Assembly (NCBI GenBank): GCA_031271465.1
Contig: JAISVR010000038.1
Span: 1-43,017 of the forward strand
DNA length: 43,017 bases
Direction: 5' to 3'
DNA from: Prevotellaceae bacterium
GTDB lineage: Bacteria > Bacteroidota > Bacteroidia > Bacteroidales > Paludibacteraceae
Shown: in pieces, positions 24,473-32,864 of the stretch
Position numbering within the stretch: the first letter of the stretch is position 1
Layout of the letters: each line of letters opens with the position of its first letter
Notes under the pieces: generated by a model
Databases searched by the model: none
Told to the model about the DNA's origin: nothing
What the model saw: only the letters and a program-made list of their open reading frames with translations
Position numbers and translations under genes: made by a program

Positions 24473-25846
24473 ATGTTGAAGAAAAGTATTTTTATCCTGT
24501 TGGGATTAACAACGATGGTTGCTGCTATACAAGCACAACAAGACAGTACAAAGGTGGAAGCTAATGCCTATTTTAAGGAAGGCAAATTGCATTTCCGGAG
24601 CAAAGACAAGAAATTCCATTTGTGGTTTGACAACCGCGTGTATATTGATGCGGCGGCATACAGCACCGGAGCCGATATTGACCAAATGACCACGAAACCA
24701 AATAAGGATATTCCTGTAATTAACGATGACGCGGTTGATGACGGTAAGTTCCGTTTCAGCAACGGCATTGTGTTGCGCCGCGCCCGCATCGGTTTCAAAG
24801 CCGAATACCTGAAATGGTTTGGCGAATTGGATGTAGATGTGGCTTACAACCTTGTAGAAGTGGAGGATATGTATCTCGGTTATAAATTCAACGATAATTT
24901 TAATATTAAAGTAGGTAATTTCAAAGAGCCGATGAGTATCGAGCGTGTTACCAGCTCGAAGGCTCTTACGGCTATCGAACGCCCGATGGTGGTGCAGGCA
25001 CTTTGTGAAGGTCGCCGCTTAGGGGTGGCAGGTACCGGTTTCGGTAAAATTGCCAATACAGTGGGCTGGTGGGCTTCTGCCGGATTTTTCGGACAAACGG
25101 CTACTGCTATGTTGAAAGAAAGAAATCGCGGTAACGACGGTTATGGCGCAGCTGCCCGTTTGGCTATTACACCCGTTATGAATGAGCAAACTACCGTTCA
25201 TATCGGAGCTTCGGGCAGTTACCGCACGCCCGAATCGTGGTGGGGCAATGCGGTTCCAACGGTGGAATTCCGCACTACGCCCGAGAGTTATGTTGACCAC
25301 CGTCGTTTTGTGCGTACCAGAATAGCCAATGTAGAGGATTATATGACTACCGGCTTGGAACTGGCTTTCCGTTACGATAAATTTCTTGCCTATGGCGAAT
25401 ATATGTTTACCGACCTTTCGCGCAGCAATTCGAGCGGTGTTGCGTTGAAAAACGCCGAATTCGATGGCTGGTATGTTACCGCTTCGTATATGATATTGGG
25501 TAAAGCGCGCGAATACGACCCGTCGGAAGCTGAGTTTAAAAACGCTGCAACTCGTGCCAAAACGGGTAACCTTGAAGTGCTCGGACGCGTGAGTACTCTC
25601 AATCTGAATGATTTTCACGACAAAAAAGCGGTTATTACGGGCGGTTCGGCTTATTGCTATACGGCAGGGATAAACTGGTATCCAACCCGCAATGTGCTTA
25701 TCGGACTGAATTATACTTATACGGATAATGATAAGTATGCCGATGATAACGGCAGCTTGCAATACAAAGGGCAGCCTTTGAGTAAATCTTATACACAGGG
25801 GCTTGATTTTAATACTTGGCAAATGCGCTTTTTATTCTCATTTTAA
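24473..25846 (+). CDS. Outer-membrane porin of the OprO/OprP (phosphate-selective) type
   Basis: A 457-residue outer-membrane beta-barrel. Signal peptide 1-21 ends AIQAQ. The body opens with the GKLHFRSKDKKFHLWFDNRVYID pattern of the OprO/OprP family and then alternates strands and turns, ending in the barrel-closing strand NTWQMRFLFSF with a C-terminal phenylalanine. The family includes phosphate- and pyrophosphate-selective channels, but Bacteroidota members may carry other anions, so specificity is inferred. It leads a same-direction block with two lamin-tail proteins and a short T9SS cargo. No TAnnTTTG box is obvious; a repeated GTCTCAC motif lies upstream. Confidence 0.85.
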   Translation: MLKKSIFILLGLTTMVAAIQAQQDSTKVEANAYFKEGKLHFRSKDKKFHLWFDNRVYIDAAAYSTGADIDQMTTKPNKDIPVINDDAVDDGKFRFSNGIVLRRARIGFKAEYLKWFGELDVDVAYNLVEVEDMYLGYKFNDNFNIKVGNFKEPMSIERVTSSKALTAIERPMVVQALCEGRRLGVAGTGFGKIANTVGWWASAGFFGQTATAMLKERNRGNDGYGAAARLAITPVMNEQTTVHIGASGSYRTPESWWGNAVPTVEFRTTPESYVDHRRFVRTRIANVEDYMTTGLELAFRYDKFLAYGEYMFTDLSRSNSSGVALKNAEFDGWYVTASYMILGKAREYDPSEAEFKNAATRAKTGNLEVLGRVSTLNLNDFHDKKAVITGGSAYCYTAGINWYPTRNVLIGLNYTYTDNDKYADDNGSLQYKGQPLSKSYTQGLDFNTWQMRFLFSF

Positions 25847-25853
25847 ATATGGG

Positions 25854-25970
25854 AAGTTATGGAAGTTAAATGAAGTTAGAGAAGTTGCTGTATGTCGGCA
25901 ACGATAAAAACTTCCATTTTAACATTGATTCTTTTAACTTCCGTAATTTCATTAACTTCTTATAACTTCA
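25854..25970. repeat. Imperfect long hairpin between porin and lamin-tail genes
   Basis: Arm 25854-25887 (GAAGTTATGGAAGTTAAATG...) is inverted at about 25937-25970 (...TCATTAACTTCTTATAACTTC), roughly 80% complementary. Its style, a run of short GAAGTTA-like words, resembles the arms of the four-helix-bundle element at 5524-5992, but there is no gene in the loop. It lies in the leader of the lamin-tail lipoprotein gene; a spurious upstream ATG (25892) falls inside it. Confidence 0.6.
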
Positions 25971-25984
25971 AAAAAAAAAATAGT

Positions 25985-26986
25985 ATGAACAAAAAAATCT
26001 TATCATTAATCATTGCTGCATCGTTAGCAGCAATCTCATCGTGTAAAGACGATAAAGAAGAAGACCTTTCGGGTGGCGGCGGTCAATCAACCGTGTCGGG
26101 CTTGTATATCAACGAAGTAGCGAGTCAGCCAAACCCCGACAATATTGAGCTGTATAACAGTACCGGTGCAGCTATCGATCTTGGCGGCTACATTTTGCAG
26201 GACGACAAAGGTGCGGGCGAAGAATATATTATCCCTGCCGGAACAATGATTCCTGCCAATAGTGTTCTTTTGTTTGCCGGTAAAAAAGATAATCCGGCTC
26301 CTGAAACAGGAAGTTTCGAATTCGGGTTAAGTTCGGGTGGCGACAAAGTTGTGTTGTTTGATAATAGCGGTGCAATAGTTGATGAGATAGCTATTCCTGC
26401 TATGACCAGCGGCTCATACGCTCGTGCAACCGATGGTGGGGCTACCTGGGTATATAACGAAAGTGCGCACACCCTGGGTGCAAGCAATGCTTCGACTCCA
26501 ATTGGCGGAGGCGATAATGGCGGTGGCGGCGTAGTTGACCCAATGGTTGATTACACAAAATTGATTGTAAACGAGGTGTTTGCCAATGGTACAAAAGATG
26601 CTGTCGACCCCGACTGGGTAGAGATTTATAATTCGGGCGCTGTGGCTATCGACTTGGACGGCTGCTTTATTCAAGATGTAGAAGGCAAAGCTTCTGCTAA
26701 GCGGGTAATCAAAGCCGGCGTTACGGTAGCTGCCGGCGGATATGTGAAAATTTGGACGGAGGTAAATGATGCACAGGCAGGTACAGGTTCGTTCGGATTG
26801 AGTACTACGGAGGCTGACGGTGTTACATTGTTTGCCCCTGATGAAACAAAGATTGATCGTTTGGAATATCCCGTGCCTTCGGCAGGACAACCTAAAGCGG
26901 GTAAATCGTGGGGACGCTACAGCGGCGGACAGGGCTGGATGACTCCAAGTCCTGCGGTAGCAAATACAGCATCTACAGCAAATTAA
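25985..26986 (+). CDS. Lamin-tail-domain surface lipoprotein
   Basis: A 333-residue lipoprotein from the start chosen here: MNKKILSLIIAASLAAISSC gives a good lipobox with Cys20. An in-frame ATG at 25892 is rejected because it lies in a hairpin repeat and would bury the signal. Two lamin-tail (LTD) beta-sandwich domains follow. The first begins GLYINEVASQPNPDNIELYN and includes GGYILQDDKG and FEFGLSSGGDKV; the second begins LIVNEVFANG with WVEIYNSGAVAIDLDGCFIQD. Glycine/aspartate-rich linkers separate them. LTDs occur in secreted bacterial proteins, often with nucleases or phosphatases, but no catalytic domain is present here. It follows the porin and is probably co-expressed with it. Confidence 0.85.
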   Translation: MNKKILSLIIAASLAAISSCKDDKEEDLSGGGGQSTVSGLYINEVASQPNPDNIELYNSTGAAIDLGGYILQDDKGAGEEYIIPAGTMIPANSVLLFAGKKDNPAPETGSFEFGLSSGGDKVVLFDNSGAIVDEIAIPAMTSGSYARATDGGATWVYNESAHTLGASNASTPIGGGDNGGGGVVDPMVDYTKLIVNEVFANGTKDAVDPDWVEIYNSGAVAIDLDGCFIQDVEGKASAKRVIKAGVTVAAGGYVKIWTEVNDAQAGTGSFGLSTTEADGVTLFAPDETKIDRLEYPVPSAGQPKAGKSWGRYSGGQGWMTPSPAVANTASTAN

Positions 26987-27012
26987 TAATTAATAATTAA
27001 TAAAAATAAATT

Positions 27013-27474
27013 ATGAACAAGAAAAACTTCCTTTTAGGGCTTGTCGTGCTGGCAGCAGGGCAGCTCGCAGCGCAGGAAATGCAGTTTGCCACAGCACACA
27101 ATGGTTTGGGGCAGGTAACCGGTTTTCAGGCGTTGGCAAACAAACAGAAAATTGTTTTCGAAAACAATGCGATGACGGTGTATCTGAAATCCAATGAAAC
27201 AATAACCGATGTTCACAGCGTTATCTTCCGCTCTTCTGAAGTAGCAGGTATCGAAGCGCCGTCAGCGCAACAGGCATTTGCTGTATTCCCTAATCCGGCA
27301 AGCACAAGTATTACCGTGAGTGGTGTTGCCGAAAACACAACAATTAATTTGTTCGACCTGAACGGTTTGCTGTTGCAAAGTACTACCGAAGCTACTATCA
27401 ATGTATCGTCATTGAAAACAGGTGTGTATATGCTGCAAGCAGGCGAACGAGTGGTTAAGTTTATCAAGAAATAA
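27013..27474 (+). CDS. Very short T9SS cargo protein
   Basis: A 153-residue exported protein. Signal peptide 1-20 (LLGLVVLAAGQLAAQ). Residues 21-80 contain the segment KIVFENNAMTVYLKSNETI..VHSVIF often found just before sorting domains. Residues about 84-153 form a complete type-A T9SS domain (FAVFPNPASTSITVSG, LFDLNGLLLQS, LKTGVYMLQAGERVVKFIKK). Essentially no passenger domain remains, so it is a signal peptide plus linker plus sorting domain. It sits 26 bp after the lamin-tail lipoprotein gene and is likely in the same transcript. Possible roles are a small adhesin or a cargo remnant. Confidence 0.82.
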   Translation: MNKKNFLLGLVVLAAGQLAAQEMQFATAHNGLGQVTGFQALANKQKIVFENNAMTVYLKSNETITDVHSVIFRSSEVAGIEAPSAQQAFAVFPNPASTSITVSGVAENTTINLFDLNGLLLQSTTEATINVSSLKTGVYMLQAGERVVKFIKK

Positions 27475-27484
27475 AAACAAATAA

Positions 27485-27598
27485 TCCTCGTCATTAGCTC
27501 CCGTTGGTCGCTGACCGCTGGTTGCGAGGAGGAACGACGAAGCAATTTTCGGATACGATTGCTGTTTTGAGATTACTTCGTTCTTTGCAATGATGAAC
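27485..27598. repeat. REP-like palindrome, family B
   Basis: GGTTGCGAGGAGGAACGACGAAGCAAT and ATTACTTCGTTCTTTGCAATGA face each other around a central turn. Full relatives lie at 31633-31698, 32950-33022 and 35664-35735; half copies at 30178-30213 and 42650-42676. Confidence 0.75.
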
Positions 27599-27631
27599 AA
27601 TAATTAAAAAACAATTTAAAAGAATATCAAA

Positions 27632-28684
27632 ATGAAAACTAAAAACATCTTACGCGCTATCTTAGCAAGCGCATTTGTTCTTGGAACAATGACAATGACT
27701 GCACAATCTACTATTTATGTGCATCAAAAAAACGGTACATCAATTCCGTATACTGTTGCCGATTTGGACAGCATCAGTTTTAATCCGTTGGCAGCTGTAA
27801 CTCCCGATTATGCAAATTTGACACTCAATGAAGTGAATGGTAACGGCGGTGTTAACAAGGATGCCGGCAAATATGTAGAGCTTTACAACAAAGGCAATGT
27901 GGAGCTTTCGTTGGAAGGCGTTACTTTGACTTATGGCAGTAAACTTACCTGGACGGGTACGGCTGCCGATGTGATTGCTGCCAATGGTTACAAAGTGATT
28001 TTGGGTGCAAAATCAACTTATCCGAGTATGAGTCAAGGTCTTTCTGCAAATAATGAGGATGTGGTATTGATATTGAAATCGGCAGAGGGTGTAACTTTGG
28101 AAACTTACTCGAAACCGCTTGACATCAACGAAGGCTACGATGCTATTGTGGACAAAGCGCACGAAAAAATTGCCGGTATTTGGTATTATACTACTGCTAC
28201 GGGAACGCCGGGTGCAGCAAACGCTGCTTTGGAAGCGGGTTTTGTGGCTTTCGGCGATGAAGCAAGCGCGGCTAATCCGCCTGTCATTATTGACCCTTCG
28301 GTAGATTACTCGGTGCTTAAATTGAATGAAATAGCAAGTCAGGCAACCGACTGGATTGAAATTTACAATGCCGGCGATGTGGCTATCGACCTTGGCGGCT
28401 GCATTTTACAAGATGCAAAAGGAGCTGCTGAAGAAAGCATTATTGCTGCCGGAAAAATAATTCAACCTAAAAGCGTTTTGGTACTCGAAGGTGAAGGGGT
28501 TGACTTCGAATTCGGTTTAAGTTCCGGCGGCGATGATGTATTGTTGATTGACCCGGAAAGAAATACACTGGATAATATAACTATTCCGGCTATGGTTGCA
28601 GGCGATTCGTATGCACGCAGTACCGACGGTGCAGGCGCTTGGAATAAAATCAATCCTACAACAAAAGGAACAACTAATAACTAA
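27632..28684 (+). CDS. Secreted protein with two lamin-tail domains
   Basis: A 350-residue exported protein. Signal peptide 1-25 ends MTMTAQ; a short N-terminal segment STIYVHQKNG..VADLDSISF follows. Two LTDs come next: one starting LTLNEVNGNGGVNKDAGKYVELYN, the other starting VLKLNEIASQATDWIEIYNAGDVAIDLGGCILQD. The second closely matches the first LTD of the lipoprotein at 25985-26986 (shared FEFGLSSGGD, IPAM, SYAR.TDG), so the genes share a duplicated module. It has no lipobox and no T9SS tail, so its surface route is unclear. A clear terminator follows the stop and closes the block. Confidence 0.82.
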   Translation: MKTKNILRAILASAFVLGTMTMTAQSTIYVHQKNGTSIPYTVADLDSISFNPLAAVTPDYANLTLNEVNGNGGVNKDAGKYVELYNKGNVELSLEGVTLTYGSKLTWTGTAADVIAANGYKVILGAKSTYPSMSQGLSANNEDVVLILKSAEGVTLETYSKPLDINEGYDAIVDKAHEKIAGIWYYTTATGTPGAANAALEAGFVAFGDEASAANPPVIIDPSVDYSVLKLNEIASQATDWIEIYNAGDVAIDLGGCILQDAKGAAEESIIAAGKIIQPKSVLVLEGEGVDFEFGLSSGGDDVLLIDPERNTLDNITIPAMVAGDSYARSTDGAGAWNKINPTTKGTTNN

Positions 28685-28708
28685 ATAAAAACACTGTTTC
28701 CTTAACGA

Positions 28709-28747
28709 GCCTTCCAACTTTACAAAAGAGTTGGAAGGTTTTTTCTT
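28709..28747 (+). terminator. Rho-independent terminator closing the lamin-tail block
   Basis: CCTTCCAACT pairs with AGTTGGAAGG around a TTACAAAAG loop, followed by a T-run. Confidence 0.88.
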
Positions 28748-28830
28748 TTGAATAGATTCCACCCTTACAAGTCGAATCCGCAAGGACAAAAAAACCCCGC
28801 TACAGCGCGTCAGCAGGGGGGTGAATTTTC

Positions 28831-28940
28831 CACTTGAGGAAAAAATATTTTCCACTTGAGGAAAAATTTTTTTTCACTTGAGGAAAATTTTCGTACCACT
28901 TGAGGAAAATTCATCTTCGATTTGAGGCAGGTTTTTTTAC
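28831..28940. repeat. Five-unit 22-bp array (CACTTGAGGAAAA)
   Basis: CACTTGAGG starts at 28831, 28853, 28875 and 28897, with a weaker copy (GATTTGAGG) at 28919; every step is exactly 22 bp although the A/T linkers differ. It lies between a terminator and a TAnnTTTG box at 28987-28994, the usual place for an activator or repressor array. It is not a CRISPR: linkers are under 15 bp and A/T-only. Confidence 0.85.
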
Positions 28941-28986
28941 CTTATACCGTCCTTTAAGAAATAACACAAAAGGAAACATTATTTAC

Positions 28987-28994
28987 TATCTTTG
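28987..28994 (+). promoter_or_regulatory. -7 promoter box (TATCTTTG) downstream of the 22-bp array
   Basis: A TAnnTTTG match 47 bp after the last array unit and 167 bp before the alpha/beta hydrolase ATG. A transcript from here carries a REP palindrome in its leader. Confidence 0.55.
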
Positions 28995-29037
28995 TGCCTG
29001 CAGTAAAAAAAGAACGAAATTATCCCATTTAGGCGTG

Positions 29038-29117
29038 TTCGTCGTTGCGGGCTTGACCCGCAATCGCATAATAAAATTGCTTTATGTGCGATACCGCGTC
29101 AAGCGTAGTATGACGAT
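29038..29117. repeat. REP-like palindrome, family A
   Basis: GTCGTTGCGGGCTTGACCCG.. with ..ATACCGCGTCAAGCGTAGTATGACG, the same layout as 4866-4946. It lies in the leader of the alpha/beta hydrolase gene. Confidence 0.78.
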
Positions 29118-29160
29118 TCTTTCTTTAAACAAGTTTAATAAGGGATAATACCGAAAAAGA

Positions 29161-30138
29161 ATGAAAAAAATGACAGACAATCAATCAACCGAATACATCA
29201 CCATGCCCGATGGAGAAAAAATAGCCTTGCACAGTTGGCTTCCCGATGGCGAAATCCGATGGGTGGTACAGGTATGCCACGGCATGATAGAATATGCCGA
29301 ACGATACAACCATGTTGGCGTTTTTCTGTGCAGGCATGGTATTGCCATGTATGCGCACGACCAGCGGGGACATGGCGATACGGCATGCACGCCCGAACGA
29401 TTGGGATTTATTGCCGACCGGAATGGTTTTCAAACAGTGATTGAAGACCTCAGAGAAATAATAAACCGGGTGAAACAAAAGCATTCGGGCTGCAAAATCG
29501 TATTACTCGCACATTCGTTCGGTTCCTTCGTTACCCAAGGCTATATCGAACAGTATGGCTCGGAGATAGATGCCTGTATACTGTCGGGAACAGCTGGTCC
29601 GAGACCTTTCTCGGTTTGGGCAGCAAAGAGTATCGCATGTATTATAAAAACAGTAAAAGGCGCGCACTTTCGTTCACAATTTATGAGTAATCTGGTATTT
29701 GGGAATTACAACCGCAGGATTCAACATCCGAAAAGTAAAAACGCCTGGCTGACAAGAGATGAATCCATTGTAGAAAAATACGATTCCGATATGTACACAA
29801 CATTTATTCCTACCATCGGATTTTTCTACGACCTTTTTTCGGGATTATCGCGGATTCATAAGAAAAAGCAGATTGATGCCATTCCCAAGAATTTACCTAT
29901 CCATATCGTTGTCGGGCAAGATGACCCGGTAGGCGGCTATGGAAAGCTGGTTGAGAAACTATACCGCTTGTATCGCTCTGCAGGAATCCGTCGTGTTTCA
30001 CTTAAAATATATCCGGGCGGTCGCCACGAACTATTGAATGAAATAAACCGGCAGCAGGTGATGGACGATTTACTATATTGGATGGAAAAACTGTTTAAAA
30101 ACTGCTTGAAGGCATACACACAAAAAGAGCAAATTTAA
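29161..30138 (+). CDS. Alpha/beta hydrolase, monoacylglycerol lipase-like
   Basis: A 325-residue serine hydrolase of the lysophospholipase / monoglyceride lipase type. The oxyanion segment VCHGMIEYAERY and the DQRGHGDT block are typical. The nucleophile elbow reads LLAHSFGSF with Ser119, so the first elbow residue is Ala instead of the usual Gly. Asp255 (GQDDPVGG) and His289 (GGRHELLNE) complete the triad. No signal peptide, so it is probably cytosolic. Substrates are likely glycerol esters or lysolipids by family resemblance only. The gene has a long leader holding a promoter box and a REP palindrome. Confidence 0.88.
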   Translation: MKKMTDNQSTEYITMPDGEKIALHSWLPDGEIRWVVQVCHGMIEYAERYNHVGVFLCRHGIAMYAHDQRGHGDTACTPERLGFIADRNGFQTVIEDLREIINRVKQKHSGCKIVLLAHSFGSFVTQGYIEQYGSEIDACILSGTAGPRPFSVWAAKSIACIIKTVKGAHFRSQFMSNLVFGNYNRRIQHPKSKNAWLTRDESIVEKYDSDMYTTFIPTIGFFYDLFSGLSRIHKKKQIDAIPKNLPIHIVVGQDDPVGGYGKLVEKLYRLYRSAGIRRVSLKIYPGGRHELLNEINRQQVMDDLLYWMEKLFKNCLKAYTQKEQI

Positions 30139-30140
30139 TC

Positions 30141-30213
30141 GGAATAATCCCTTAAAGGCTTGTAAAGCAATTTATAGCCGTCATTGCGAGGAGAAACGAC
30201 GAAGCAATCTCCG
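30141..30213. repeat. Solo end of the 32913-33118 element
   Basis: CCCTTAAAGGCTTGTAAAGC and the following CATTGCGAGGAG.AACGACG are nearly identical to the left end of the complete element at 32913-33118. Only this end is present. It supplies a false in-frame ATG (30184) before the leucine-rich-repeat gene. Confidence 0.75.
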
Positions 30214-30237
30214 GATACAATATTTAAGTACACTAAT

Positions 30238-31590
30238 ATGAAAACATACAAGCTCTTTCTTTTTGCCACAGCCATATTGCTGAGCAGTGCAGGTTTTGCG
30301 CAAAGCGGCGTAACGGGCGCGCTCACCTGGTCAATAAGTGGCAATACCTTAACTATCAGCGGCGAGGGAGATATGCCCGATTATCGCGGCGGCACTCCTG
30401 CTGCCCCCTGGTACGACTACCGGATATCTATCACCACAGTCGTGATAGAAAACGGGGTAACCGGCATAGGCAACGACGCCTTTTGGGAGAATCGCAACAT
30501 CACTACCGTTTCGATTCCCGAAAGCGTAACAAAGATTGGAGTCGATGCTTTTCAGATGTGCGAACGCCTTGGCTCTATCGTTATCCCCGAGAGTGTAACA
30601 AGCATCGGAGACCTTGCCTTCAATGGCTGTATCAATCTTAAATCCGTTACAGTTCCCGGAAGTGTAAAGAGCATTGGCAACAGGGCTTTTGACTATTGCA
30701 CCGGTCTGACTTCGGCTGTTATTTCCGAAGGTGTAACAACTATGGGAAATCAGGTTTTTAGCATGTGCAGCAATCTTACTTCTGTTACTCTTCCCGGAAG
30801 TATAACAAGTATTGAAGACCGGACTTTTTCCAATTGCAGCAACCTTGCCTCTATTACCATTCCTGAAAAGGTGAAAGTTATCGGACGGTATGCTTTTAGA
30901 AATTGCAGTAGTCTGGCTTCCATTGCCTTTCCCGCGAGTGTAACAACTATTAGAGATTTCGCTTTTTCCGGTTGCACCGGTCTTGCCGCCATAACCGTTC
31001 CCGGAACGGTAATAACTCTTGGAGCTATGTCTTTTGGAAACTGTACCGGTCTTACTTCGGTAAGCATTTCCGACGGTGTGCGCATTATCCATAACAGCGC
31101 TTTTGCCGGTTGCAACAATCTTGCTTCCATCAGCATTCCCGCAAGTGTAACACATCTGGGCGAAATAAATGTTATCAATGACTGTCCGAAACTCAAGAAG
31201 GTAAAAGTCGGCTGGCTCACTCCCCTTGCGGTTGCTTACACGGCTGGGGCTGATTACAGCGACTGCATACTGGAAGTGCCGGCGGGTACGGCAGACCTGT
31301 ACCGGGCAGCCAATTTCTGGAAAGATTTTATAATCGTAGAAGAAAGCACCTCTGCCCTTACATCTGTTTCCGCTACGCAGGCAAAGATTTATTTCAACAA
31401 CGCAAACGAGTTGGCGGTAGAGCAGGCGCAAGGCAGCGACCTGACTGTATTTAACACCATGGGCGGTATGATATACGCTCAAACCAACCTAAGCGAAAAA
31501 GAAATTATTAACGCTTCCCGCTGGGCTAACGGCATATATATTGTTTGTGTGGGTAATGAAAAAATAAAATTGATAAAACCTAAGCGATAA
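30238..31590 (+). CDS. BspA-type leucine-rich-repeat protein with T9SS tail
   Basis: A 450-residue surface protein from the ATG at 30238 (MKTYKLFLFATAILLSSAGFAQ, a clear signal peptide); an upstream ATG at 30184 comes from repeat DNA. Residues about 60-340 hold roughly ten LRR_5 (BspA / Treponema pallidum type) repeats of about 23 residues, e.g. VTSIGDLAFNGCINLKSVTV and VKSIGNRAFDYCTGLTSAVI. The last 65 residues form a type-A T9SS tail ending WANGIYIVCVGNEKIKLIKPKR. BspA-like proteins often bind host or bacterial surfaces; the ligand is unknown. The repeats make it a likely site of copy-number variation. Confidence 0.9.
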   Translation: MKTYKLFLFATAILLSSAGFAQSGVTGALTWSISGNTLTISGEGDMPDYRGGTPAAPWYDYRISITTVVIENGVTGIGNDAFWENRNITTVSIPESVTKIGVDAFQMCERLGSIVIPESVTSIGDLAFNGCINLKSVTVPGSVKSIGNRAFDYCTGLTSAVISEGVTTMGNQVFSMCSNLTSVTLPGSITSIEDRTFSNCSNLASITIPEKVKVIGRYAFRNCSSLASIAFPASVTTIRDFAFSGCTGLAAITVPGTVITLGAMSFGNCTGLTSVSISDGVRIIHNSAFAGCNNLASISIPASVTHLGEINVINDCPKLKKVKVGWLTPLAVAYTAGADYSDCILEVPAGTADLYRAANFWKDFIIVEESTSALTSVSATQAKIYFNNANELAVEQAQGSDLTVFNTMGGMIYAQTNLSEKEIINASRWANGIYIVCVGNEKIKLIKPKR

Positions 31591-31632
31591 AGAAAACAAT
31601 CGGCGTTGCAAGTATTAAGTAGGCTGATGCGA

Positions 31633-31698
31633 GTTCGTCATTGTAAGAAACGAAGCAATCCTTCCTAAAAGTCAGATTGCTTCGTGCCTCGCAATGAC
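31633..31698. repeat. REP-like palindrome, family B
   Basis: GTTCGTCATTGTAAGAAACG..GCAATC faces GATTGCTTCGTGCCTCGCAA, between convergent gene ends. It may also end transcription as an RNA hairpin. Confidence 0.75.
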
Positions 31699-31725
31699 AA
31701 AGAAAGCTGAAAAGGCATTTCAAAT

Positions 31726-32538
31726 TCACCATTCAGTCATTCCCTGCATCTTCTTTCCGATATAAAACGCATAGCCATGATACGCCTTATACTTATCGTA
31801 CAATGCTTTATGGCGGCGTTCGCCGGCAATAAACTCTTCGGCAGCCCTGTTGCCTGCGTGTTTTTTCAGAAAGGCTTCCTGCACGGTAGCCTGCGGCGCA
31901 AAGAAATGCTCTGTCCAGCAGTTTTCGGGCAGGATAAAAGTAGCCAGCGGAATATATCCCGCCCGTTGCATCTGAGCCACTTTGACCGGAATAGTATCTA
32001 TCCCCGGCTCAACCTGCTGCATAAACTTCCGGATTTCGGCGGGACGCTCTTCGGTAAACCACGACATTTCCGTCACGGCTATAATTCCGCCCGGTTTCAG
32101 GAACTTCCGCCACTCGTTTAAGCCGCGCTCAAAACCAATATTATAAATCGCGCCTTCCGACCAAATCAAGTCAAATTCCTCTTCTTGAAACGGAAGATTT
32201 GCCATATCGCCGACAATGCCTTTCACCCTGTCCTGAAGGTTTCGGCTTTGGGCATTTTGGTTAAACAGGCGGACGAAGTCGGGAAAGAAATCGACGCCGG
32301 TAATTTGGCACGGCGTGTTTTGCCCCAATACCATTGTCTGTCCGCCTGTTCCGCAGCCAATATCGGCAATTTTTGACTTTTCGGTCAGGTTATCAATAAA
32401 GCTCAACGCCCGAAGCGTCATTTCGGGACTTCCGGGTCCCTGCCGTTCTACATTTGAATAATATTCGCAAACCATATTCAAATCGAAATCGCTGATTGTT
32501 TTATTTTCGTTGTTCATTATCTTTTTATTTTGTTGCAT
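31726..32538 (-). CDS. Class I SAM-dependent methyltransferase (small-molecule type)
   Basis: A 270-residue Rossmann methyltransferase. The SAM motif [12 protein letters not shown] is at about 57-68, the acidic strand [10 protein letters not shown] follows, and the motif-IV region reads [36 protein letters not shown], as in UbiE/Coq5-like and similar enzymes. The C-terminal part (about 200-270) is helical and probably forms the substrate lid. The substrate cannot be inferred; neighbours are unrelated. A second Met at residue 8 is an alternative start. The upstream 640 bp is repeat-rich, and the nearest promoter box is 327 bp away. Confidence 0.85.
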   Translation of the reverse strand: MQQNKKIMNNENKTISDFDLNMVCEYYSNVERQGPGSPEMTLRALSFIDNLTEKSKIADIGCGTGGQTMVLGQNTPCQITGVDFFPDFVRLFNQNAQSRNLQDRVKGIVGDMANLPFQEEEFDLIWSEGAIYNIGFERGLNEWRKFLKPGGIIAVTEMSWFTEERPAEIRKFMQQVEPGIDTIPVKVAQMQRAGYIPLATFILPENCWTEHFFAPQATVQEAFLKKHAGNRAAEEFIAGERRHKALYDKYKAYHGYAFYIGKKMQGMTEW

Positions 32539-32548
32539 ACACGCGGGG

Positions 32549-32706
32549 ACTGTCTAAAAAAGTCGTCATTGCGGGCTTGACCCGCAATCGCATAAATACT
32601 TCCTGCTCATTATACAGGGGATTGCGGGTCAAGCCCGCAACCAACGGTCAGCGAACAAAGGAGCTATGACGATATGTGCGAAACCGACTTTTTAGACAGC
32701 CTCGTC
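32549..32706. repeat. Nested inverted-repeat element with REP family A core
   Basis: The outer arms GACTGTCTAAAAAAGTCG and CGACTTTTTAGACAGCC enclose an inner palindrome (TTGCGGGCTTGACCCGCAAT and its inverse). The element lies just upstream of the methyltransferase start, so its RNA would form a long double hairpin if transcribed. Confidence 0.75.
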
Positions 32707-32864
32707 ACTGTACGCAGATTAAAAAATTAAATTTATTAAATAGAAAAAGCGTTCCCGAAAAGGATTATCAGGGAACAAACGAAGATACAATCCGTACAAA
32801 AAGCACAGACTGTTTACAGCACAATATCCGAGTTAGTAATAAACATAAATTGTTTTAGCGGGGG

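Noticed and set aside
25019-25822. A 267-residue minus-strand frame
   Set aside because: Antisense shadow of the porin gene, with no recognisable domain.
25892-25984. Longer start for the lamin-tail lipoprotein
   Set aside because: The extra 31 residues come from a hairpin repeat and would displace a clear lipoprotein signal at 25985.
28900-29148. An 82-residue plus-strand frame
   Set aside because: It spans the 22-bp array, a promoter box and a REP palindrome, and has no protein-like features.
30349-31482. A 377-residue minus-strand frame
   Set aside because: Antisense shadow of the leucine-rich-repeat gene; its apparent repeats mirror the repeats of the real protein.
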